Shown in pieces: positions 9,140 through 19,197 of a DNA stretch of 64,000 bases. Within the stretch, counting starts at the first letter, position 1, and every line of letters begins with the position of its first letter. The notes under the pieces are model-generated. The model did no database searches. It worked only from the letters and a program-made list of their open reading frames with translations, and had not been told where the DNA came from. This DNA comes from Sphaerosporella brunnea (Eukaryota; Ascomycota; Pezizomycetes; Pezizales; Pyronemataceae). Location: contig VXIS01000037.1 of assembly GCA_008704415.1 (NCBI GenBank), positions 1-64,000 on the forward strand. The letters are read 5' to 3'. A program made the position numbers and the translations under genes.

Positions 9140-11044
9140 ATGACCGCTCTCCTCACGCTGCCCGAAGAGATCCTGCAGCTGATCACAGCTTCGCTGAAAC
9201 CGCAGGACATCTACGCTCTTCGTCTCCTTTCGCGCCTAAGCTTCCGCATCTTCGCGGGTCCCTCTCTCTGCGACTTTCTCCTAAAACTCCACTTCCCTTT
9301 TTCACACCGTCTCCACGACACTGCTTACGACACTCTCAATGCTCTCCTTCTCCGTCGACGTCGCATCGAATGCTCCTATTACACGCAGTCATTCGACTAT
9401 CCCACCTTTCGCGACTTCGACGCCGACCTGGGCGCGCTCCTGACGGCCGAGGAAGATGAAGCGCGCGACCACATCGACATCGCGATCCGCTGGGTCGGAG
9501 AGGGCGGTCGCAGCATCCTCGTTCCGGGTCCCCTGCGCATCGAGCATTCGTCACCACCCCCGGAAATTGTGCTCTCACGCGATCGCGTGCTGATCCTCTA
9601 CCAACGTGGTACTAGTGGGACGATGGCGCTCATTCTGGAGGGCCGCTTTTCCGGTGCGACATTGTGGAATGCGTTTCTGTTTATGACGGTCTACACTGCG
9701 AAACGAAAGCTGCGGCCTATCTTCAATAAACACTATCTCGCATTCATCACTGCGGCCTCAGCTCCGAGATTAGTTATCAACCGCTTCACCGAGGCTACAC
9801 CGCTACTTACTTTGTTTCAAGTCCGGCCGAGCAATGTGTGCGAGCTGCGCGCCGACGAGGCAGGAAAGTATGTCTTCGTGGGCGAGGTGTTTCCGTCAAA
9901 CAACAACTTGCACCGGATAGTCCTGGTCGATGCTCTCACAGGTAACTAATGCCGCAATGATTCTCACTGCGTTTAATAACCCTCGACAGGCATGGCAACC
10001 AAAGCCTTTCAGCTTCCCATGGCCGAGTCCTTCGCCAGCGCACCTAGGGACTGGGGATTCGATCTAAGCCCCGATGAACTCTCTCTGCTCGCCTGGCAGA
10101 GTCCACGTGACGAGACCTACCGAGCCAAGCTTGCCCTCCAAGTCTCGATCTTCTCACTCGAGGATGGAAAAGACGCAGTATCAAAGATCCGCTACCTCCT
10201 TGCCCCATCATCCTCTTTGTCCGCTCAAATAAAGCACCGTGCCAAACTCACCATCTCCTACAACTTCGCCATGTCCGTGGCCTCAATGGGCCGCTGGCTC
10301 CTACTCTACCCTCCGCTAAACCTTACCCACCACAAAGCCGGCTCCGGCGAGTTCGTGAACAAATACAACATGCTCTCCCCGCTGGCACACGGACAAGTCC
10401 CCGCCATGGGATCGGAGCCAGAATCAGTGCAGCTTGGCCGCGACTGGATCGCCGTCACCTCCCACGACTGGGACGGCCGAAAACAAACCCAGCTACTACG
10501 GCTCTCCAACCCGGTACCATCAAACGGAACACTAACCGGTATCTCAACGCCCGCCAGCGCAAGCGGCATCTCAACCCCGAACTCGGTCATGATGGCCGGC
10601 GACCACATTGTCGACGCGGGGGACCTCACCCGTCGGCTCGCCGCTATGCAAAAAGACTCCGGGAGCAAGGCAAAGCGTCGCAGCGGGCTGCGCGTCAGTC
10701 AGATCTATCAACCGGAACTGGAGCAGACTACGCAAGAGATCATTCCCGCGTTCCGCACGGAGCGCGGGTTGTCGCTTGCTGAGGCAGATCTGGAGGCTGC
10801 TGGCACGGGATGGGCGGGCTTGGCGACTGTCGCGGGAAAACTTTCGGGCGCTGTTAAAAGGGCGAAAAGCGAAGCTTCGGCACTTAAAAATAGCGTGGGA
10901 TCGAAACAGGAGGTGGAATACGCGCCCGTTATTAATGTTACTGATACTTCGCAGGAGCTGGGCAGGGCCAAGAGCGCTAGTGTTAGTATTGGCGGATCTG
11001 GGAAGAAGGGGTGGAGGGGGAGACTGTTTGGGAAGAGTTCGTAG
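9140..11044 (+). CDS. F-box protein
   Basis: Two exons, 9140-9941 and 9990-11044, joined by a 48-bp intron (GTAACT...CGACAG) that keeps phase and gives 618 residues. Residues about 4-45 form an F-box: LPEEILQLITASLKPQDIYA followed by LRLLSRLSFRIF. F-box proteins bridge substrates to Skp1 in SCF ubiquitin ligases. The rest, about 550 residues, has no recognisable WD40 or leucine-rich repeats, though strand-rich segments such as LILEGRFSGATLWNAF suggest a beta-rich substrate domain. The tail is basic and Ser-rich. An Ala/Thr/Ser-Pro stretch with TGISTPASASGISTP near residue 450 looks like a disordered phospho-region. The start is the first ATG before LPEE. A LINE is inserted about 250 bp past the stop. 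Confidence 0.8.
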
Positions 11045-11294
11045 GGGAAGGGCAAGGGAAAAGAGGCGTTTTATACCACTGGATCTGGATTTTTTGTTGC
11101 GGATTTAACGATGGACGAATTTTCTTTTTTTTATACTAATGGTCTAGGGGGAAAAACAAGTTTTATTTGGTTTTTACTTCGATGGCACGATGTACCGTTT
11201 CTCAATCTCAAGCGCATTGGTCGGTGGCGCGGCGGATTGAGATTTTGTTAAGCGCCGTGAAGGTTCTTACAGAAGCTGGGGAGGAGGCAGCTTT

Positions 11295-12546
11295 TTTTTG
11301 TTTTAATCATATTGCATTTGGCGGCTTGCGGCCATCATATATAGAGAGAGAAGAGACTGTGCTACCCCTTAGGCTGGGCCTACTACTGGGGCCTGCAGCT
11401 CTTCTAACGAAATGTAATCAAAAAAAACGTGCCAGTTTAAAATCACACCAAGGGAACTCGCAACAAAAGTGGCACCAAGGAAAATTGTCATATGAAAGAC
11501 AAGCAAGGCAAAAGCACAAATTCATCACAACATAATGCCCCTCCCGGGCCATGTCCCGACCTTGGTGGTGTTAAGGAAACCCATCACTGCTTCCGTGCAC
11601 CTATCGTCTGCCAGCAGAGCAGCAGTGGACGTAAATGGCCAGTGCTTCTGTCCCGCTTCTTTCGTCGCGTCTTTAACCGCCTTCCATAGAACCATTTTCT
11701 CGCTCTTCCACCGCTTGCAGAACTTGAAGAGATGATCACGGGTTTGGACGACACGCTTGTCGCACCACCAGCATTTATCGTCGGCCCTGCGGCCTGTCTT
11801 CAGGAGGTATGGCACTGTCGGAACCTTGTTGAGTCTGAGCTGGAAGAAGCGGGAGGCCAGAGCTTTGCGGTGCCTGTCGGCTGTCTGGTTTGGCTTCTTG
11901 TGCATCCTGTAGTACTTCTTAGGCGTACAATACTTAGCCAGCCATGCCTCCCTGTCGAAGGTTTTGGCCTCCGTCGTACATCTAGCAACGCGAGCTAGGG
12001 TCGTTACTGATGCCCCATGGGGCGAGTGTCTTGCTACTGTCGTAGGCTGCCTCCTTTGCGAGCTCGTCGGCAAGATCGTTCCCCAGGACCCCCTTGCGAC
12101 CAGGGACTCAATGGTATTCTGCGGTCCATCCTCTGGCTTGGAGTGCGTCTTCAGCGTTGGCGATCCTCCTGAGTATCCACTGACCCGGACCAGGTTTGTT
12201 GTCCTTGAGCCTCTTGAGGGTAGCTTGGGCGTCGGTGAAAAGACGGACGACCCCATTATTGCTTGTCAGGTTCTTGAGAGCAAGCTCAAGTCCGATGGCG
12301 ATTCCGAGGAGTTCAGCATCGTGTACTTCTTTGTTGCGTCCGAGGTGGAGAGCCCTGCTAGTCCATCTGCCTCGCGAAGCGCTCACGCGGGTGACAGCAC
12401 CACAGCCACACCATTCGTCCTCTAGCCTGGAGCCATCTGAGTACACTGCGATGGCCTCTATAGTGGGTTCTTGTCTAGAGGTGGCTATCTGCAGTGCCAG
12501 GTCCTCGGGGTCAATTACATTGCGCCTAGCGGGAAATCGGTGAGCT
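11295..12546 (-). mobile_element. 5'-truncated Tad1-like LINE, copy 1
   Basis: Read on the minus strand. An RNase H region (12108-12446) shows YSDGS, DAELLG and FTDAQA, then after an in-frame TGA comes GNDLADELAKEAA, the last catalytic segment. Downstream, in a shifted frame, is a zinc-knuckle-like end, CWWCDKRVVQTRDHLFKFC, typical of Tad1/I-group elements. The 3' tail is GATTAAAACAAAAA. The 15-bp GGAGGAGGCAGCTTT occurs on both sides (11280-11294 and 12547-12561) and is taken as the target duplication. The reverse transcriptase part is missing, and the stop plus frameshift make it dead. Two more copies of its tail lie at 17559 and 57362. Confidence 0.85.
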
Positions 12547-12561
12547 GGAGGAGGCAGCTTT

Positions 12562-12871
12562 ATTCTTGCGCCGGGAATCGGTAGCTCGGCTTGCCGGTCA
12601 GCGATGTCACCTCCGGACGGACCCTTTTCCCAGCACTGCAGGTGTGCATGATCAATATGGTGGGCTCGTGCTCATGGGAGTACTTCGTACAAACAGACAG
12701 GTCGAAATAAGGTTAGATGACAGCTAACGTTTGCAGGGAAACAAGTGTCATTGAATATATAAACGACGACCCAAACGGCCTATAAATAAGCACATCCATT
12801 ACCCCATTTCCAAAAGCTACGGCCACCAAACCCCAACCCCAAACAAGATGCACGCCCCCACAGCTAGTTAG
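12562..12871. other. intergenic 3' of transporter gene
   Basis: The short span between the LINE target duplication and the transporter stop codon. No gene is seen. On the minus strand a short open stretch reads in frame into the LINE RNase H, so slightly more of the LINE might be present if the target duplication is misread. Confidence 0.35.
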
Positions 12872-14286
12872 TTACCTGCAGAGCTCCACCGCAACAACGG
12901 TGGACCCGCCCACCAGCAGCCCCACAAACGACCACACCATCGCCGCCTCATACCCATACGACGCACTCAAGAAGCCGGCCACCGGATTGCCGACTAGATT
13001 TCCCAGGCCGGACACCGCAAACGTCAGCCCCATCCGCGCGCCTAGGTACCGCATGTCTTTCGTGAGCGAGGCCACACATGCGGCTACGAGAGAAAGGAAC
13101 GCGCCAGATGCGAACCCGTAGGTTGCTGCGTAGACGATGATGGGGCCGGTGGTGCGCATTTTGAGCCAGCCTATCGTCATGCCGGCGCCGATGGTGAGGT
13201 TGAGGACTTGAACGAGGAGCGGGGCGCGGCTATAAACATAGTTCTATAAGTTAAGTTTCCCTCCGGGGGGTTGGGGGGGGGGCTTACAAAACATCGGCGA
13301 TAATACTCGGGATAAGTCGACCGGGGATTCCGCCTGCATTCATGATGCTTAGGATGTAATAACTCTCAAAACCCAGATCTAAACCGCTATCGCCGAGCCA
13401 CGAGACGATAAAGAAGTATGGGACATACAGTCCCAGAAATACTAAAAAGATGCCGCCGCAGTACGCGGCAAAGAGAAGATCCTGCTTCCAGTGCCACAGC
13501 TCCACCAGATTTGCGTCTAGCCCCCGCACGGGCACGCTGCTCTTCCGCTGCAATACTAGGCATGGGATCAGTTGCGTCGCGAGAACGGCAAATATCAATG
13601 CCCGCATCGCCCACCCGTAGCCGTAGCTATCGAGAGTGCTCCGCACCATCACCGGGTACACGATACCGCCGACAGCGGCGCCGGTAGCCGCCACTCCAAG
13701 CGCAAACGCGCGCAGCCCAATAAAGTACGGCGGCAACACCGTCATCGCCGGCGTAAACAGGCATCCGAGGCCGATGCCGGTCACGACGCCCTGCAGCAGT
13801 AGTACGGCTGCATAGCTCCTGCCGGCAAAAGAGCAGGCCAGCAGGCCGGCCGCGATCAACACGGTGCCGAAACGGGTTACGGCGCGCGGGTAGCCGGCGT
13901 CGCAGAGTCTTCCGCAGACTGGTGCGACGGCGAGCAGCAGAAACGCCTGCACCGATCCGATCCAGGAGACTGACGACACGCTGCCTAGCTGCGCTGTGGT
14001 CGTGTAGTAGGATTGAAACACCCCGTAGGTGTTTAGCATTCCTCTGTTGTTGGTTAGTTGGAGCGTTCGGGGGAATGCGGAAGGGGGCGGAGAAAACTCA
14101 CAGCGAGTTCATCATGCTGAGGAAGCTGCTGAGGACTTGTAGCCACCCTGCGTACTTGCCTTCTGCCTGCTTGGCTGTGATTGTCAATCGTTGACTGGTG
14201 CTTGTTGTTGTTCGCAGGCCCTCCTCTAACTTTGTATCGGCTATGGCGTCGCCTTGACAAACTTCAACTAGTGGTGGCTCGGACAT
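12872..14286 (-). CDS. MFS transporter, monocarboxylate (MCT) type
   Basis: Three exons on the minus strand, 14286-14102, 14043-13288 and 13229-12872, give 432 residues in phase; introns open with GTGAGT and GTAAGC. After a hydrophilic N-terminus (about 45 residues), the first membrane segment ends with LNTYGVFQSYY, the conserved MCT/SLC16-type motif. Loop 2-3 carries GRLCDAGYPRAV, matching the MFS G-x3-D-x-GxR signature. About 12 membrane segments are visible, with the long central loop around RKSSVPVRGLDANLVE. Fungal MCT-like proteins move monocarboxylates, riboflavin or related acids across the plasma membrane; the substrate cannot be read from sequence. The C-terminus ends shortly after the last helix. 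All family landmarks are intact. Confidence 0.85.
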
Positions 14287-15596
14287 ATCGGATTGTCGGC
14301 TTGCGATGCTGTTGCGAGGATCAATGAATGAAGGGAAGGAATTGGAGGGCCGTATGGTAAATAGATGTCAGCTTAAGGCCTGTCTGCTGTCTGCAAAACT
14401 TGTGGGTCCCGCCGTGCACTTCCACATTCAAGGTAAAATAGAAATCCAGTCCCCTTCCGGGGCTGAAGCCATAGCAACACTTTTTTGTTTTGTTTTTCTG
14501 CGGTTGTAAGATTCGAAAGGGCGCTGCTTTTGTCACAGCCCTGTCAAGTTCACCAAGAAGCCTGCAGCGGGCGGAACGGATGTCCGGACCACCATGGCAC
14601 CTCCTCCGCCTCCTCCTCTTCCTCCTCCTCCTCCTCCTCCTCGCCCGCTGATTCGGTCCGAGATGCAGATGCGAGTACCCAGCCTAAGCGTCCGGTGTTG
14701 TCGTGCGCGGAAAAGTGGGCGGCCGAATGTCGGCATATACCCCCACTCCCCATGGAAGAGCTGGATATATGTATATGAACTCCTGGCATCTGATTGAGGT
14801 GCCGATTATTATTACCCAGGAGGCCTGGCCTGCTTTTGCTTTCGGTCAGCGCTGTTGAGGAATCAAACACTCACTTGGCAAGAGGATCATGCAAGTACAG
14901 CAAGCCCTTGGAAGAAATAGGGAAGGAGAAGGAGCCATGCCGTTGTCGGCTCATGGCATTGATGACGGGTGAATGGATCCGAGAAGACAGATAAGAGGCT
15001 TACCAGCTGGGCTTCCGGTCATTTCAACCATTCCACCGGCTGCTGAGATTTCACGAATTATCTCTGGTTGATATTGCATTTGCAGACTGGGTGGTCTCGG
15101 AGGTGGTGAGAAAACAAAGATGCGACATCGCATGAGAGGACCAGAGTGTAGCCTCCGGACTAAGTACGTGTTGTGCCCTGAACCCTAGAGCGAAACCAAC
15201 CTCTGGATTGCTTGTTTGGGAAAGCTTTAAATACTCTAGCGCTACGCGGAATCCAAGAGCACAAACCCGTCCCGTCCCGTCCGTCCTGTGCCCTTCCGTA
15301 ACACGTAGTACATATGACAAACACACAACTTCCTTCCTCGCCTTTTTTCTCGGGAATGGGAATAATCTGTTATGTAGGCAAACTGCCGAGCACTCTAATT
15401 AACCTTGTTACGCTAATATGGCAACACCAGCCAATCACGCTGCTCGGAATGCACTTTGTCATACACCCTATTTACTCAACTGCCCCGCTCAGCGTTTCTT
15501 CCCGGCGCTTTGATAAGCGAACAACCTTGGTGGCTAACATAAAGAATGTACATGACTCCCGAGCGCACGCGCGCGCGGGGCAGGCCGCGTCTCTTT
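14287..15596. other. divergent intergenic region between two transporters
   Basis: This 1.3 kb separates two divergently transcribed MFS genes and must hold both promoters. It includes a (CCT)n-rich microsatellite at 14601-14642. No coding sequence is supported; proline- and glutamate-rich open frames across it come from the microsatellite. Alternating GCGC (GCACGCGCGCGCGGGG) lies about 15 bp upstream of the second gene. Confidence 0.45.
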
Positions 15597-17130
15597 ATGG
15601 AATCCATATCACTTATGAGCGACTACCATGGGAGCAACGGCGACTGCCACGACAATAAGCGTTCTATCAGCGAGGAAGTTTCTACAGATGTCGAGCTCGG
15701 ACTTGATGGCGCGGCAGACGACGTTGGGGCTCAGGAGGAGGAGAAGAAGTTTCTGCGGCGGTTGGACTGGATCTTGATGTTTGTCAGCACGAGATCAGGC
15801 CGATGAGGGAGAAGTGCTGATGAGATAGAATAGAACATATGTTTGGACCAGTTACTGCATCAAACAGATCGACTCATCCAACTACAAAACCGCCTATGTC
15901 TCCGGCATGAAAGAAGACCTGTCCCTTCACGGCAACGAGCTGAACTACTTCGACAGTCTCTTCCGGATCGGCTATGCCGTCTCGATCATCCCCTCCAGTC
16001 TTCTCCTCTCATACTACCGCCCTTCCATCCTCCTTCCCTCCCTCGAGCTGGTCTGGGGCATCATGACCGGCCTCATCGCTTTCGCCAAATCCCCACCACT
16101 AATCTACGCCGCACGCTTCATCATTGGCGTTTGCGAAGCCTCGTCGTATCCAGGCACTGTCACAATCCTGATGAACTGGTACACCCCGTCGGAACTGAGC
16201 ACGCGTGTAAGCCTATTCAGCACTTCCTACCCAGCCGCGAACATTTTTGTGGGCTCTCTGCAAGCCGCGCTGTGGAACGGCATGCACGGCGTCTCGGGCT
16301 TTGCCGGCTGGCGGTGGTTGTTCGTCATCAACGGCCTGATGACCATCGTGGTCGCCGCTGCGGGATACATCATCATCCCCGACTCACCGCTAGACAGCCG
16401 GGCATGGTGGATCGGGGGGCAGGGGCGGAAAATCGCGCGGCGGCGTATGCTTCGCGCCGGAAAAGTAGTCGGCAAAAGCGGCGGCATAAAAACGCTTCGG
16501 GACTGGGCGGTCTTAGCTGGCGAATTAGGGCGGGGCTGGAAGTTGTGGGCATTCGGCGGGGCGTACTCGCTCTGGAGCTTCAGCCAGAACGCGAATGCGT
16601 GGTATTCGCTCTATCTAAAAAGCGTGGCACTCCCAGACGGGACTCGGCGGTTTTCGGTCGAGATGGTGAATCTCATCCCGATCCCCACGTATGTGCTGCA
16701 GGGAGCCACGATGGTCTTGGTCTCGTATCTTTCCGATCGAAGCTTGCGCAGGGCGCGCTGGATAGCCGCCATGTTGGCCGTGCATGCTGTTGGCTGCGTC
16801 GCGTTGTCGATATGGCCGCGCGGATTTGCGGCACAGATGCTCGCGTTCCAGCTGCTGTTTTTGAGCAATGCGGGCGGGCCGATTGTGTTGGCCTGGCTGG
16901 CAGACGTGATGCGGAAGCAGCCCGAGGAACGGACCCTCATGGTGGCGGTAATGGTTACAGTCGTTTATGCCGTTGATTGTTGGGCGAATCTTCTCCTATG
17001 GCCTGCGAGCGAGGCACCAAGGTACAGATTTGGATATCAGTTTGCTGCTGGTTTTGCTGCGGGGGCAATTTTGTTGGCTGGGTGGATTAGGCGGAACTTG
17101 CGGCAACGCGGGCTTGGGGTAGAGATTTAG
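15597..17130 (+). CDS. MFS anion:cation symporter (Fen2/Dal5 type)
   Basis: Two exons, 15597-15778 and 15834-17130, give 492 residues. The intron starts GTTTGTCAGC, has a GCTGAT branch site and ends GAATAG; removing it restores ILITYVWTSYCIKQIDSSNY in the first membrane helix. The start at 15597 is chosen over the in-frame ATG at 15615 only because it is first. The family signature AYVSGMKEDLSLHGNELNYF follows, as in fungal pantothenate/allantoate/nicotinate permeases. Twelve membrane segments are visible, with RRLDWIL before TM1 and a long hydrophilic loop after TM6 (RKIARRRMLRAGKV). Such proteins import organic anions such as vitamins or ureides with protons. The specific substrate cannot be assigned. 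Confidence 0.85.
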
Positions 17131-18033
17131 CAGAATTTATGATCTGTGAAGACAACTCCTCGTCGTTCTGGTCAAGGAAGCAACAAATAGAGACATCGGC
17201 TTCCCGTGCTGTTCGATAGAACACCTAGGCGCGCTCCCCATCTAAAGGGAGGAAATAGAAACACCCTCCTATTGACAAATAGAACGAGCCATCAATTCCG
17301 TTTTGAATGGCCACCCTATGCAGGCTAAAATCCGCGAATCAAGACTGACGTCACATTGTGTCACTCGATAATTCAAATTCACTCACTGGGACACATTCCC
17401 ATAACACTTTTGATCCCTAAAGAGTTGCTTGTCGGGAAACACTCTCTTTCGAGCCCCGAGGCCTGCCAGATCCGCCGGCGCTCCCCCGGTCTCATCCCTG
17501 ACATGGCTCCGTGTTTCAAATAAAGTGCCCGCCCGCCCGCAGTCCACAACACGCGTTTGTTTGTTTTAATCATATTGTATTCGGCCGCTTGCAACACGCG
17601 TTTATGTGTCTAGCCCGGGGCTTTCCAGTCCAGCGGATAGATTGAAACATTCTGTCATTCTGTCAGATCGGCCACGCGAGGTGGGGAGTACGGCTTGTTG
17701 GAACCCCCTGGTAATTTCGGAGGCCCCAAATTATTAGTGCTGCTGCAACGGCGTTGACTCGCTGCTTTTAAGTATTTTTGTGATGGAAGTAAACAGCCAT
17801 AACAAATGCTACATGCTTTGGTTTGCGAAAATCACGCCAAACAGAATAAAATATCAGCGCCTAGAGTTTCTATTCACAGCTTCCAACCCCAATTCTCCGA
17901 GTCCCTAAACCATCAAACTACAACAAAAACCACTTAAATGCAAACTCCCAATTAATGCAACAAAAAGTTTACATCGCCCCTCCCTCGACCCTCCTGCCCC
18001 CTCTAGCCATTTCCCCTCCGACTGGCGGCCCAT
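17131..18033. other. intergenic between symporter and AA9 genes
   Basis: This region lies between the 3' ends of two convergent genes. Apart from the 33-bp LINE scrap at 17559-17591 nothing codes here. Confidence 0.5.
17559..17591 (-). mobile_element. 33-bp LINE 3' end insertion with target duplication
   Basis: The insert GTTTGTTTTAATCATATTGT... continuing to GGCCGCTTG equals the extreme 3' end, with tail, of the LINE copies at 11295 and 57362. It is flanked by a perfect 12-bp direct repeat, CAACACGCGTTT, at 17547-17558 and 17592-17603. This is the footprint of a very short target-primed reverse-transcription event. Confidence 0.85.
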
Positions 18034-19197
18034 TTAGTTGGCCCTCATGCTGTAGCAGAAAGTCCGATGGGACTCGCAGCCAGAGAAATCAACAGCTCCA
18101 CCGTTGGGGCTCTGCGCCTTCCGGATGCACGCGTTGACGGCGTCAAGGCACTGGTTCATAGTCTGTCCGGGCGAAAATGTGGCGGCGGCGGCGGGAGAAG
18201 TGGTAGCGGCGCGGGTGCGGGTCATGAAGGTTGTGGGCTGCTGAGTAGTGGCAGGCCGGGCAGCGGCCGTGGTGGGCTTCACAGCAGCCGTGGTGGGCTT
18301 CACAGCGGCAGCGCTGGTAGTAGCCTTGGTAGCAACGGCAGTGGTGGTGGGGACGACAGCGGCAGCGGTACTAGTAGTCGTACGCACAGCTGCAGCAGCG
18401 CTGGTGGTAGCAGCCGCGGCGGCCTTGGTGGTAGCAGCAGCAGCCTTGGTGGTGGTGCCAGTAGAGCCAGTCGAGCCGCCAGCAGTGTAGACAGCCGGGC
18501 CGGGAATGGTGTAGCTGGAGATACCGTTGTAGATGTTGACGAGGATACCGGGGTCAGTGGCGGAGTAAGCACCAGGGAACTTCACTCCCTCAGGGCTGGC
18601 GGATCCGGAGCCGGAGACGACGAGATTGGCGCACATGGGGTAGAACTGCGCTCCGCCCTCGGTACCGGCGGAATGCAGAGCCAACAACTCGTGACGGATG
18701 ATGTAGTTTCCGGCCGCGATATCAGAGGGGATTGTGACAGTGCGACTGTTATTGGCCGCAATCAGGTCGTCTGAGGCCCAGGTGCCGTCAGAGTTCAGAC
18801 CCGCCTCGTCGATCTTGAAGTAGCTGAGGGTCGTTGCGTCCACGGAGGAACAGTCTCCACCGCAGTTGGCCATGTAGGTCATGACAGGGCCCTTGTGGGA
18901 CTCAGGCCAGGCGGTCCAGTAGAAGGTGACCTCGGAACCGGCGGAGACGTCCGCAGAGAGAGCGGCAGCAGTGGCACCGATGTTGCAGGTAATGTCGCTG
19001 GTGGAAACATCCTCAACAGGTCCGTTTCCAGCGGTGGGGAAAGCCCACACAATTCGCTCCGGAACGGGGTTCGAGTAGGGGTCGTTGTAAGGGAGGTAAC
19101 CGGTGTACCAGGAACCGCCGATGTCGAGGTTTTGGACAATTCCATGGGCAGCGGCAAAGGCAGCACCCATGGTGGAGAGAACGATAGATTGCTTCAT
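18034..19197 (-). CDS. secreted AA9 lytic polysaccharide monooxygenase
   Basis: Single exon on the minus strand, 387 residues. The signal peptide is residues 1-17 and the mature enzyme starts at His18 (AHGIVQ). The AA9 copper site is complete: His18 and His101 (ESHKGPVM) form the brace, Tyr186 (AQFYPMC) is axial, and His169 and Gln184 are second-sphere. A catalytic domain of about 215 residues is followed by an Ala/Thr/Pro linker, then the four-cysteine module NQCLDAVNAC...SGCE..RTFCY shared with the LPMO-like protein at 7269-8390. There is no CBM1. AA9 enzymes use a reductant and H2O2 or O2 to cleave cellulose, and some hemicelluloses, outside the cell. Presence of such genes suggests plant-wall breakdown or plant association. 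Confidence 0.92.
   Translation of the reverse strand: MKQSIVLSTMGAAFAAAHGIVQNLDIGGSWYTGYLPYNDPYSNPVPERIVWAFPTAGNGPVEDVSTSDITCNIGATAAALSADVSAGSEVTFYWTAWPESHKGPVMTYMANCGGDCSSVDATTLSYFKIDEAGLNSDGTWASDDLIAANNSRTVTIPSDIAAGNYIIRHELLALHSAGTEGGAQFYPMCANLVVSGSGSASPEGVKFPGAYSATDPGILVNIYNGISSYTIPGPAVYTAGGSTGSTGTTTKAAAATTKAAAAATTSAAAAVRTTTSTAAAVVPTTTAVATKATTSAAAVKPTTAAVKPTTAAARPATTQQPTTFMTRTRAATTSPAAAATFSPGQTMNQCLDAVNACIRKAQSPNGGAVDFSGCESHRTFCYSMRAN

Noticed and set aside
14533..14870. Poly-Glu/Pro/Gly open frames
   Set aside because: They arise from the (CCT)n microsatellite at 14601-14642.
15843..16976. 377-residue open frame overlapping the Fen2/Dal5-type transporter
   Set aside because: Out of frame with the membrane protein that has clear family motifs; rich in Arg/His as expected of a shifted frame.
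18067..18774. Gly/Ser-rich open frame antisense to the AA9 gene
   Set aside because: A shadow of the Ala/Thr linker; composition-driven.
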